Of a stretch of 64,000 nt of DNA, positions 1 through 7,752 are shown piece after piece. Both the position numbers and the translations under genes were made by a program. The notes under the pieces were generated by a model. That model made no database searches and had not been told where the DNA came from. It saw only the letters and a program-made list of their open reading frames with translations. How positions within the stretch are numbered: position 1 is the first letter of the stretch; every line of letters begins with the position of its first letter. The stretch is from UBA1268 sp002694955 (lineage in GTDB: Bacteria; Planctomycetota; Planctomycetia; Pirellulales; UBA1268). The DNA is taken from the NCBI GenBank assembly GCA_028066355.1, contig JALCBP010000002.1:62001-126000 (forward strand), in the 5' to 3' direction.

Positions 1-1209
1 ATGCTCAAAGTCAACGTCAATGTCAGGTGCCTCTTGCCGTTCACGGCTCACAAACCGTTCAAAAAGCACATTTGCCCGAGCAGGATCAACTGATGTAATA
101 CCGAGGCAATAGCAAATAGCCGAATTGGCCGCAGACCCACGACCCTGACAAAGAATGCCGCGCCGACGAGCAAACCGAACCAAGTCAAATACGGTGAGGA
201 AATATGCCTCATAGCCAAGTTCATGAACAAGCGACAGTTCATGCCTTAGAAGATCAGTCACTTTCTCAGGAACTCTATTGTCATAACGTTTTCGAGCACC
301 TTTCCAGACCAAGTTGCTCAAATAATCTGCTGGCGACCAACCAGATGGCACAACTGCATGAGGATACTCGTACGAAATATCATCAAGTGAAAACGAACAA
401 CGACTGGCGATCTCAAGCGTACGGTCTACCGCACCTGGTAGGACAGAAAAGCGTTTCGCAACATGATTAATGTCCTGTAGATGCCGCTCACCGTTTGACA
501 GTAGCTTTCCCTGAATTGATTCAACCGTTTTGCCGTACCGAACTGCAGTAAGAGCATCATGCAGAGGTTGGCGATCACGACTGTGATAACGAACATCACC
601 AGCAGCTACCAAAGGAATATGGGTTTCATAAGAAAGCCTTGCATAGCTCAAAAGACGTTCCTGGTCATCTCCTTCCATTGCAACTTCGGCTAACCCATAG
701 AGCTGCTTACCAAGCCTATCCTGCCATGCACGAATCAAAGCAGCTCCTGATTCAACAGGGTCGAGTAACTGAGTTAACGGAATGCCTGCAAGCAAACCAT
801 CCGCATGGGCAGCCACTTCGTCAGCAGTCAGACAACAACGAGGAGACCGACTTCGTAATTCACTTCCGTCGATTTGACCATCGTATTCCTTCGAACAACC
901 CTGCTTCAAAAGCCCCGTTGTCAACAAACGACAGAGATTCTTATATCCCTTCTTATTTGCTACCCATAGAACAAGTGGCGCAGCATCTATTGGCTCAATA
1001 GCAGCACCTATTATCAGGTGGATGCCAGATTCTTTCGCTGCAGCGTGAGCTCGTACAACACCAGACAGACTTGCTCGGTCTGTTATTGCAAGTGACGTAT
1101 ACCCCAAAGCAGCTGCTTGCGAGACTAATTCCTCCGGGTGTGAGCCTCCCTGAAGAAATGAAAAATTTGTCGTACAGTGAAGTTCCGCATAACGTCTACG
1201 ACGCTGCAT
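1..1209 (-). CDS. dnaE2: Error-prone DNA polymerase III alpha-type subunit DnaE2, N-terminal 403 codons (cut by window edge)
   Basis: Seen: reverse-strand translation from an ATG at 1209 opens MQRRRRYAELHCTTNFSFLQ, the PHP-domain opening typical of DnaE2, then SLAITDRASLSGVVRAH. Further on come QGRGSAANS (about residue 355) and PDIDVDFEH at the window edge, which carries the catalytic aspartates of the C-family palm. No stop occurs before position 1, so the gene continues outside the window. Known: DnaE2 is the translesion polymerase of the ImuA-ImuB-DnaE2 mutasome and is usually SOS-induced. It lies 77 bp downstream of imuB in the same direction, which favours DnaE2 over the replicative DnaE1. 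Family assignment is firm. Confidence 0.95.
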   Translation of the reverse strand, partial: MQRRRRYAELHCTTNFSFLQGGSHPEELVSQAAALGYTSLAITDRASLSGVVRAHAAAKESGIHLIIGAAIEPIDAAPLVLWVANKKGYKNLCRLLTTGLLKQGCSKEYDGQIDGSELRSRSPRCCLTADEVAAHADGLLAGIPLTQLLDPVESGAALIRAWQDRLGKQLYGLAEVAMEGDDQERLLSYARLSYETHIPLVAAGDVRYHSRDRQPLHDALTAVRYGKTVESIQGKLLSNGERHLQDINHVAKRFSVLPGAVDRTLEIASRCSFSLDDISYEYPHAVVPSGWSPADYLSNLVWKGARKRYDNRVPEKVTDLLRHELSLVHELGYEAYFLTVFDLVRFARRRGILCQGRGSAANSAICYCLGITSVDPARANVLFERFVSRERQEAPDIDVDFEH

Positions 1210-1286
1210 TTCATGACCTCTATCCGTGAATCAACAACTCTTTCCGCAAAACCACCAAAGCACTACAGAAAAACAACTCATTCACG

Positions 1287-3062
1287 TCACCCATAGGTTC
1301 CATGAAGAAACCATGACCGTTTCCGGAAACCACGAAACATCCAAAAACGACCCCCGCGATCAGTTTCAAAGATGTAATAGTCTCGACGAACTGTTGGGCC
1401 TCGCCACCAAGCTGTTTCAATTCGCTCTGGCCCACGAGACCGCACAACTACATGAAACCGTCCTTCCCAACGAAAACGTACAGGGAGCCCATCAGTACTT
1501 AACGAAGACACATCGATCAATCGAGGCTTGGAGAACAAAAAAGTTGGACGACTAGGCCCTACAATAGGCTTTGAGAATCGAGACTTGCTTGCCCCAAGAA
1601 AATAACCTGAGCGGTACGGCTTTCGACCTATCACACTAACTGCTGGTGTTGCGACCCACGATGCTTCTGGCTGGATATCAGCAAGTAACCGTGGCTCAAC
1701 AACTGCACCACTCCCCAGGCGACTGACTAGACGATCAAGAAGCGACTCAAACCGTGATGCATCTGATTGCGTTGCCTCACAAAAAAGTCTCTGCTGCCGA
1801 TAGGGCAACGTCTCTGCTGACATCACTTCTACTGATATATTAATAATTTCCCTTGGAAGCCGTGCCCTCTCGAATCGCAACATAACAAGATCAACGAGAT
1901 GCTTTACTTGCAACGTTGGTTTATACAGACCAATATCAATAACTGCTGAATCATGACATTCATTCGCATCAAGCCTTACTTGCAGACTACTCACTCCACG
2001 ATTTGCATTCACTAGTGGCTGAAGGCATTGACGAACCAGCCTTTCAAGCAGTGCGCGGAAGCGTGCGGATTCAATATCACGACCAAGAACTGGCATATCA
2101 AACGAATGGTCTGCCACAAAACTCTCACTCTCTTGTAATGGCACAATTGGGTCTGGCACATCACCAAGAAAACGAGACACTCGTAGAGTAACAATTGATC
2201 CAAAACGCTCCTGAAGGCTCACTCTTGGCAAACGCAACAACTGCTCAACTGAATCAACACCCACTTCAGCCAATGAATCGATAACACCGACCGGCAACTG
2301 CAATGACTTGAGCGGCAATGACTTAAGAGAGTGCCGCTGCCGGCCTGGAGGCACAACAACCCATCTTTGCTGACGTTCTAACCAACGCCCATGATGCAAA
2401 CCTCGAACTGCTCTAGTTTTTAAAAGAGCTGAACGGCACGGTTCGCTCCTTGGCGATTGCTGCAACTCATCGAATGCGTGCAAGCTCGTTACAGCAACTC
2501 GGTCGACAAAGAGCGCAGCTGCCCAGGAGGCTGACGGAGTATCAGCAATGGCTGCCCGAGCATGGATTCTGCGAGCAGCTAACATCCAAACCACTGTACG
2601 AACAAGTGACAATTCGCCACCAAAAAAGTGAGCCGTGTCCGAGACATCAACTTGCAGACTCCTGGCAGAACAAACACGTTCTCTTCTTGCCTTACCACGA
2701 TCCGTTTCACAAACAACATCTGGCCCAATTGCAACGAGTGGAGAAAATCTATGACACCATCGCGCCAACGTCTCAAGTACACGAATATCACCAACACGAT
2801 CTTCTGGAATAACACGCGCCACACGAGCAGCCCGCTCGCCATACGCTGAAGCGAGTACCGCCAATGCTTCTGACAATGAAAAGCCCGGCTGAATAACCGG
2901 TCGAGAAATTTTGCCTCTCGCAGGCGACACAACCCAGGCCCAGGACACAACAGAGAGGACACCACGTGCATTTTTCCGACAAACAAAAACGGGGTACTCA
3001 CGAAATTCTGGATGCTGAAGCAACTGCCGCTGTACAGGCCAACGGGGTAGCGATATTGTCAT
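1287..3062 (-). CDS. imuB: ImuB, catalytically inactive Y-family polymerase-like mutasome subunit
   Basis: 591 residues. The ATG at 3062 overlaps the imuA stop in an ATGA arrangement, so I prefer it to the in-frame start 12 codons upstream (3098). The N-terminus MTISLPRWPVQRQLL lacks the acidic metal-binding residues of active Y-family polymerases. QVDVSDTAHFFGGE stands where the second catalytic acidic pair would be. The C-terminus has the ImuB hallmark RIETAWWRGPTVRRDYY followed by a Trp-Phe-rich tail. Known: ImuB is the scaffold that ties DnaE2 and ImuA to the beta clamp during mutagenic lesion bypass. It is translationally coupled to imuA and followed by dnaE2. Confidence 0.95.
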   Translation of the reverse strand: MTISLPRWPVQRQLLQHPEFREYPVFVCRKNARGVLSVVSWAWVVSPARGKISRPVIQPGFSLSEALAVLASAYGERAARVARVIPEDRVGDIRVLETLARWCHRFSPLVAIGPDVVCETDRGKARRERVCSARSLQVDVSDTAHFFGGELSLVRTVVWMLAARRIHARAAIADTPSASWAAALFVDRVAVTSLHAFDELQQSPRSEPCRSALLKTRAVRGLHHGRWLERQQRWVVVPPGRQRHSLKSLPLKSLQLPVGVIDSLAEVGVDSVEQLLRLPRVSLQERFGSIVTLRVSRFLGDVPDPIVPLQESESFVADHSFDMPVLGRDIESARFRALLERLVRQCLQPLVNANRGVSSLQVRLDANECHDSAVIDIGLYKPTLQVKHLVDLVMLRFERARLPREIINISVEVMSAETLPYRQQRLFCEATQSDASRFESLLDRLVSRLGSGAVVEPRLLADIQPEASWVATPAVSVIGRKPYRSGYFLGASKSRFSKPIVGPSRPTFLFSKPRLIDVSSLSTDGLPVRFRWEGRFHVVVRSRGPERIETAWWRGPTVRRDYYIFETDRGGRFWMFRGFRKRSWFLHGTYG

Positions 3063-4000
3063 GATGCGCAACGTGTTGCTCCCTGACATTCCGGACACTC
3101 CATTGCCTCATGAAAACCAACATGTTCTTTCCCTCTAGCAAGATCAAGAACACACCGTACCGAAGGTTCAGACACGGCAGTCACTGTGTCCCATTGACCA
3201 CCAACTTGCATCAGTGTGAAGGCACGAGAATGAATCCAGTGACCCGAAGATCGTTGATGCATTTCCGGACGATACGTCTTACACGATGCTGTACCATGAC
3301 ATCTGTCTTGAAGAGCAGGGGATGGCTCCACTTGAATGCGTACTTCTGCCCATGTTGGCTCACGACGGGCACGCGATGGTCGTACAAGCAACCCCACAGT
3401 ACCACTTGACTTTGCAGCCATTTGCCATCGACGCATTACTGTAGATGAAACATTTTTGGGCCATCCAACCACTGCTGCAACGCTTGGGCAACGCAGGAGC
3501 TGATCAATTGACCAGAATTCATCGGCTTCATTCGCAGGATATATAATGTAGAGCAGGTGTTCTTTTCCACGAATTAGTGAAGAATCTTTCACTGAAGAAA
3601 CTCGTGCTGACTGTTCTAGCCACGGCATGACAGATGGTGGATAAAAATTTCTATCACGATCCACAAGTACTACAGGACGACATCCAGTGAATGCATTTGT
3701 GCTCTGCAAATGCGTCGCCACAGCTAGAGCGAAAGTTGTTGCACCGGAAGCCAATGCCACACTCTCATCGTCGGACTCAAGCCATTCCATAAGAGTGCCC
3801 AGCCGTACCCCTCCGTACCTTAGAAGGCGATCAAGTGACGGCAGGCCACTACTCACGACCGTTGGAGCAGTTCTCTCTCCAATGCATCCTGGCAATGAGG
3901 AAACTTCTGAAACCATACGAGACAATTGCTGCCACTTTGCATGGCCAGCCATCTGGCGAAGTTCCGTACGGTAGGGATGTGGGGGGATATGCTCTGCCAC
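3059..4000 (-). CDS. imuA: ImuA, RecA-like mutasome protein
   Basis: 313 residues from a GTG at 4000. An internal ATG at 3952 is a possible alternative, since no clear Shine-Dalgarno precedes the GTG. The RecA-like core is recognisable (SGLPSLDRLLRYGGVRLGTL, then MEWLES at the usual P-loop approach, then LVDRDRNFYPPS and AAVVGWPKN). However, the segment where RecA has GPESSGKTT reads ESDDESVALASGATTFAL here, so a canonical Walker A lysine is missing. First gene of the imuA-imuB-dnaE2 operon. A perfect TGTAC-N4-GTACA palindrome lies about 28 bp upstream and may be the damage-response operator. Weak conservation of the nucleotide site is common in ImuA proteins. Confidence 0.9.
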   Translation of the reverse strand: MAEHIPPHPYRTELRQMAGHAKWQQLSRMVSEVSSLPGCIGERTAPTVVSSGLPSLDRLLRYGGVRLGTLMEWLESDDESVALASGATTFALAVATHLQSTNAFTGCRPVVLVDRDRNFYPPSVMPWLEQSARVSSVKDSSLIRGKEHLLYIIYPANEADEFWSIDQLLRCPSVAAVVGWPKNVSSTVMRRWQMAAKSSGTVGLLVRPSRARREPTWAEVRIQVEPSPALQDRCHGTASCKTYRPEMHQRSSGHWIHSRAFTLMQVGGQWDTVTAVSEPSVRCVLDLARGKEHVGFHEAMECPECQGATRCAS

Positions 4001-4027
4001 GATGTAAAACCAACAAGGATCAAGTGA

Positions 4028-4041
4028 TGTACTTTTGTACA
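4028..4041. promoter_or_regulatory. Candidate LexA-type operator upstream of imuA
   Basis: Perfect palindrome TGTAC-TTTT-GTACA. On the imuA strand the context is CTGTACAAAAGTACAT, close in layout to CTGT-N8-ACAG SOS boxes. It sits 28 bp before the imuA start. The core octamer ACAAAAGT recurs on the minus strand in the recA upstream region (20985-20992). Operator function is inferred from position and symmetry only. Confidence 0.5.
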
Positions 4042-4140
4042 GTATTTGATCTGGCCGGTAGCGTCAAGACTGCAATTCAGCACGCCTTTGTTTAGACGTA
4101 TAATTAATGACTCTTCCCCTCTTGCCCGGGAGTATCACCC

Positions 4141-5277
4141 ATGCAAAACAAGCAAAACTCTTACTGGGGTCACCATCGAGCTGCACTCGCGAGACTTTCT
4201 TACGTCCTTCTAGCCGGATCTATCCCGCTACTCTTTAATGCAACCTCATCACAACTTTCCGCTGAAGAATTTGCTGGTTTCCAACAAACCGACTCGCCTG
4301 CTGTCTTGGAGGCACTAGGCGTCACGCCAAAACACTACCGCCAACTTGAGCCATCACTGTATTACCTGTCACAACGATATTCCGACAGTTTCAGCGGGCT
4401 CTCCTCAACACAACGACATACTCGGCTTATTGCTCTTGCGCGATTTATCGACATGAAGAGAACTGCCGTTGCAGAAGATCCAGTCATTGGACCCGGTTGC
4501 AACTTAATCGGGCTACTCGATCCTGATCACGGCCTTGACCCTAAGGAAATCTCGTCACTCGCTACAGCCTATCACTGCACTTCTACGATTCACAAAAAGA
4601 CAACCTCTTCAGAAACTATTGAAGAAGTTGGTGAGGCATTCCTACAGTCAGTTGCCACTGCCGCTAAATCAGAAAATACTCCGACAACCATAATTGTTCT
4701 GGGGCATGGATTGCCAAAAGAAATCCAGAGTTACCACATCTCTGTTGATCGATTTGCAAAAACACTTCTAACTGCTGCAACACACACAGATGAATCCTCT
4801 AGCATTGACCTCGGCCATCTAACAATTATCTGTGACGATTGCTACAGCGCTGACTTCATGATTAACCTCGCTACAACAATAACCAACTCCTGTCGCGCAC
4901 AGTCATTTCACTTGAAAAAACTACCTACACTTATTGCCGGCACAAACCGGGATTGTGTCGGCCATGCTGATGTTGGACAGAAATTTGTGCCACACTTCTG
5001 GCGTGATGTTATTGAACTTTTCTATATCCGACGGCCACGCCCAACAAAGATTACATTGGGTGATTTTTTTGAAAAAGTTGACAACATGATGTTTGGTTAT
5101 GGAAGAAGACCAATCATTCAAGGATCTCATGTTGTTGGTTACCGACTCATTGACCCAACAATGGTTCAAGATCCTGTTGTATTTGTTTCTCTGAGTGAAG
5201 CTGATCTTGAAACACTAAGAAAACTACTTGATTTGCAAAAAGATGCCACATGCGACCTCTTCCTCGATATCGGCTAG
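4141..5277 (+). CDS. Secreted protein resembling a clan-CD (caspase/legumain-like) cysteine peptidase
   Basis: 378 residues, family not recognised with certainty. The N-terminus has a hydrophobic stretch (about 19-33, LSYVLLAGSIPLLF) followed by a plausible export cleavage region before AEEF. The middle shows a hydrophobic strand leading to GHG (residues 188-190, TTIIVLGHG), then about 40 residues later a second hydrophobic strand leading to CDDCYSAD (231-238). This His-Gly plus Asp-x-Cys layout is that of clan-CD peptidases, with H189 and C234 as the inferred dyad. The C-terminal 120 residues match nothing I know. Stand-alone gene, divergent from imuA and convergent with the next. The peptidase role is inference from motif spacing; a non-catalytic relative is possible. 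Confidence 0.8.
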   Translation: MQNKQNSYWGHHRAALARLSYVLLAGSIPLLFNATSSQLSAEEFAGFQQTDSPAVLEALGVTPKHYRQLEPSLYYLSQRYSDSFSGLSSTQRHTRLIALARFIDMKRTAVAEDPVIGPGCNLIGLLDPDHGLDPKEISSLATAYHCTSTIHKKTTSSETIEEVGEAFLQSVATAAKSENTPTTIIVLGHGLPKEIQSYHISVDRFAKTLLTAATHTDESSSIDLGHLTIICDDCYSADFMINLATTITNSCRAQSFHLKKLPTLIAGTNRDCVGHADVGQKFVPHFWRDVIELFYIRRPRPTKITLGDFFEKVDNMMFGYGRRPIIQGSHVVGYRLIDPTMVQDPVVFVSLSEADLETLRKLLDLQKDATCDLFLDIG

Positions 5278-5281
5278 ACAG

Positions 5282-5303
5282 TTGAAAGCACTGATACTTT
5301 CAA
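5282..5303. terminator. Weak hairpin between convergent genes
   Basis: Inverted repeat TTGAAAG / CTTTCAA with an 8-nt loop, just after the stop of the peptidase-like gene and before the stop of the opposing lipoprotein gene. No T-run follows on either strand, so termination is only suggested by position. Confidence 0.35.
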
Positions 5304-5325
5304 TACGGCATCTGCATCGCTCGTA

Positions 5326-7596
5326 TCAGTCCGAACTTAGCCCAATTTTAAAAAGTCGATACATCGGCAAGTGACGATAAGGCACTTGGAGTGTTAGCAA
5401 TGACAGACTCGTCACATACACTCTGCCGCCTGTATTTCCATGAGGAACACCGTCGGGCTTCCAACTACCCTTGAATTCACCATCTTTTTCCTGCGTGCGA
5501 ATAAGATGTTCACGCATGCGGTGATTCCACAGATCAAAGTTGTTCCCTTCAAGATGATGAAGCACTTGGGTCGCATAATAATAGAAATAGATATCACCCA
5601 AATTACCACTTTGCTCTGGTGGTTGCTTTGCCATCAAATACGCACTACCAGCCATCAGGTTTTGGTCATCTTTTTTCCATCCAAGATATTGCTGAGTCAG
5701 GAGACCTGCCGCTGTCATACTTTGTTTTTCAGTACTTTCAGCACCACCTGGCTGATAACAGTACCGTGACAGCGGAACATCTTCTGGACCAACGCCGCAC
5801 GAATCCACAAACCGTCCCGCACGTTCAAGTGACTGTGCGAGCACATTTATTCCAGTGAGTTGTGCACTACGAATCGCCAAAAAGACCCAGCCAGTTGCCG
5901 AAAGGTCACCAGGCTGGTTTGGTGAATAACGCCATCCACCTCCTGCCTGATGCTGTGCATTCAGAAGATATTTCAACGCCAATTGTGCATGCCCCCGAAG
6001 TCGCTGATCACCAGACAACCCATAAGCTTCACAAAACACGATAGTTGCCAATGCGTGGGCATACATCCCACCATCCAGCCGCCCGTCATTGATATCATTA
6101 CTTCGTTGCTGACTGAGCGCGAGATAGACTAATCCTCGTTCAACAACTCCTTGATACTTTTCAAGTTCTTCTTGTCCCTCAGGCACACGACTATGAGCAA
6201 TACCTTCACTAAGAAACGGCAATAACGCGAGAGCGGTAGCGCCAATCGGATTGGGATTAGGTCCGTCCTTTCCTTCGCCTTCAGCAACGTCCTCAACAGA
6301 CCCATCGAGCGCCCATGAACCATCACCCCGCTGGGAATCTGCCAACCAGTCAATCCCGTCACGAATTGACTCCAGCGACCGAGGAGTTGCCCCGTAGAAA
6401 TCAATAAGGGCTTGCTTGCTCGCCAAGGTGAGACGGCCGCCAATGGAACCTTTTCTTCGTAACGGAGCGGACGCGGCCGGATCTGAAAAAATCTTCTTGA
6501 TTGCAGAAACGTTGATAATCCCCGCTGGTAATTTCTCAGGATCGTCGGCTAGCACACGTAAAATGATGTGATTTGTCGTATGCAAACCACCACCGTCCAC
6601 TTCGATCAGGCTTGACCGAACTTGTGGTTTTGCAGTCGAGGATACCGAAAGAGCGAGAGACACTTCCTCACTTCCTGCTGGAACCGACATAACGGAGGCA
6701 TCTACCCCAGCCGGAAGATTTTCTAATTCAATGTCCAGTGGACCATTATATTTCTCTCGCTTCACTGGCAGCCGGATCACCTCTTTTGAATCTGGCTTCA
6801 AATCCACAACCCGAAAAGACTCCACCCGAAACGGGTACCGGGAAATCTCAACCGGGATTTTTCCTGCAACCTTGCGGCCGTACGCCTCCGTCGAGATCTC
6901 TAAATTGACCAAGCCGTCAGCAGCAGTTGTCGCAGCAGACACAACTACGTTTATTGCCTCGGTATCGTTCCCACTGGAAGGGGATTCAACTTGAGCACTG
7001 AGTGCCGTGCCCCCCCCTGAAACCGCGACAGGAACCGGCCCCGCAAAACTGTTTTTCTTCAGTTGAACCGATATTGCTTTGCTCGCTCCGGGCTGAAGCA
7101 AGATCGTCTTACTCGTGCCGAACTCGGGGCGGAAAACCTTGTTCACAACAACATCCAGATCCCTTGTTGCGGTCATCTCCTTCAACTTCGCTTGAACCGT
7201 GACTGAGGCTTTTACCTCCGCATCACCAAGACTTTCGGATGCCTGCAAAACGATTTTTCCGGCTGAAGATCCCTCCTTTATGACAAGTGATTCCGGAGAT
7301 GGGCTGACCCCGTTCGGCAACCCTTTGACAGAGACCGAAACACTTCCTTTATTGCCATTCCTCATCACACGCACTTCGAGTTCACCTTGGCCAGCTGGCA
7401 TCAACACAACGTTGTCCAACTCAGCAAGTTCAATGACTTTCGGCTCTTCAGTAGGCACCGAGACTTCAACAACTGGTGGTGGTGGTGGTGGTGGCGGTTC
7501 ACTACATCCAGCTATCAGAACCAAGACCAGCAAAAGACTTTTGACAGCTATACCGGTACCGCATCTACCAGCAATTCGACGCAATTCTCCAACCAT
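5326..7596 (-). CDS. Lipoprotein with Ig-like repeats and a C-terminal prenyltransferase/squalene-cyclase-like domain
   Basis: 756 residues from the ATG at 7596, chosen because GAGGAA stands 6 nt upstream; an in-frame GTG at 7614 is less likely. Signal sequence with lipobox LIAGC (Cys about 31), followed by a run of eight prolines coded by a GGT-type triplet tract. Residues about 45-380 look like three or four beta-sandwich repeats with strands such as KGSVSVSVKGLPNGV. From about 400 comes an all-helical repeat domain with DGIDWLADSQRGDGSW, ALKYLLNAQHQAGGGWRY and SATGWVFLAIRSAQ, the pattern of prenyltransferase/squalene-oxidase repeats. Inferred location: anchored in the cell envelope. The usual catalytic DxDD was not seen, so it is probably not a real terpene cyclase. 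Confidence 0.88.
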   Translation of the reverse strand: MVGELRRIAGRCGTGIAVKSLLLVLVLIAGCSEPPPPPPPPVVEVSVPTEEPKVIELAELDNVVLMPAGQGELEVRVMRNGNKGSVSVSVKGLPNGVSPSPESLVIKEGSSAGKIVLQASESLGDAEVKASVTVQAKLKEMTATRDLDVVVNKVFRPEFGTSKTILLQPGASKAISVQLKKNSFAGPVPVAVSGGGTALSAQVESPSSGNDTEAINVVVSAATTAADGLVNLEISTEAYGRKVAGKIPVEISRYPFRVESFRVVDLKPDSKEVIRLPVKREKYNGPLDIELENLPAGVDASVMSVPAGSEEVSLALSVSSTAKPQVRSSLIEVDGGGLHTTNHIILRVLADDPEKLPAGIINVSAIKKIFSDPAASAPLRRKGSIGGRLTLASKQALIDFYGATPRSLESIRDGIDWLADSQRGDGSWALDGSVEDVAEGEGKDGPNPNPIGATALALLPFLSEGIAHSRVPEGQEELEKYQGVVERGLVYLALSQQRSNDINDGRLDGGMYAHALATIVFCEAYGLSGDQRLRGHAQLALKYLLNAQHQAGGGWRYSPNQPGDLSATGWVFLAIRSAQLTGINVLAQSLERAGRFVDSCGVGPEDVPLSRYCYQPGGAESTEKQSMTAAGLLTQQYLGWKKDDQNLMAGSAYLMAKQPPEQSGNLGDIYFYYYATQVLHHLEGNNFDLWNHRMREHLIRTQEKDGEFKGSWKPDGVPHGNTGGRVYVTSLSLLTLQVPYRHLPMYRLFKIGLSSD
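7472..7498. repeat. Triplet microsatellite coding for polyproline
   Basis: Consecutive GGT triplets with one GGC (CCA/CCG-type codons on the coding minus strand) give the eight-proline stretch directly after the lipobox cysteine of the envelope lipoprotein. The repeat is in frame. Gain or loss of units would change the linker length without a frameshift. Confidence 0.85.
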
Positions 7597-7752
7597 GATT
7601 GTTTCCTCGCGCACCAGTTCGGTCTTACAGTCCGACCCTTGTACACCCGGGATACGCGTTTGAGACGTATCTCCACGAAAGCCATCATAATCATCTAGAT
7701 CAAGAAATCATTCTCAAATTGAGTGAGTTACTACACAAATGTTTCTTAGGAA

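Noticed and set aside
1226..1555. Plus-strand ORFs inside the imuB-dnaE2 region
   Set aside because: They lie opposite clearly conserved coding sequence and show no homology features.
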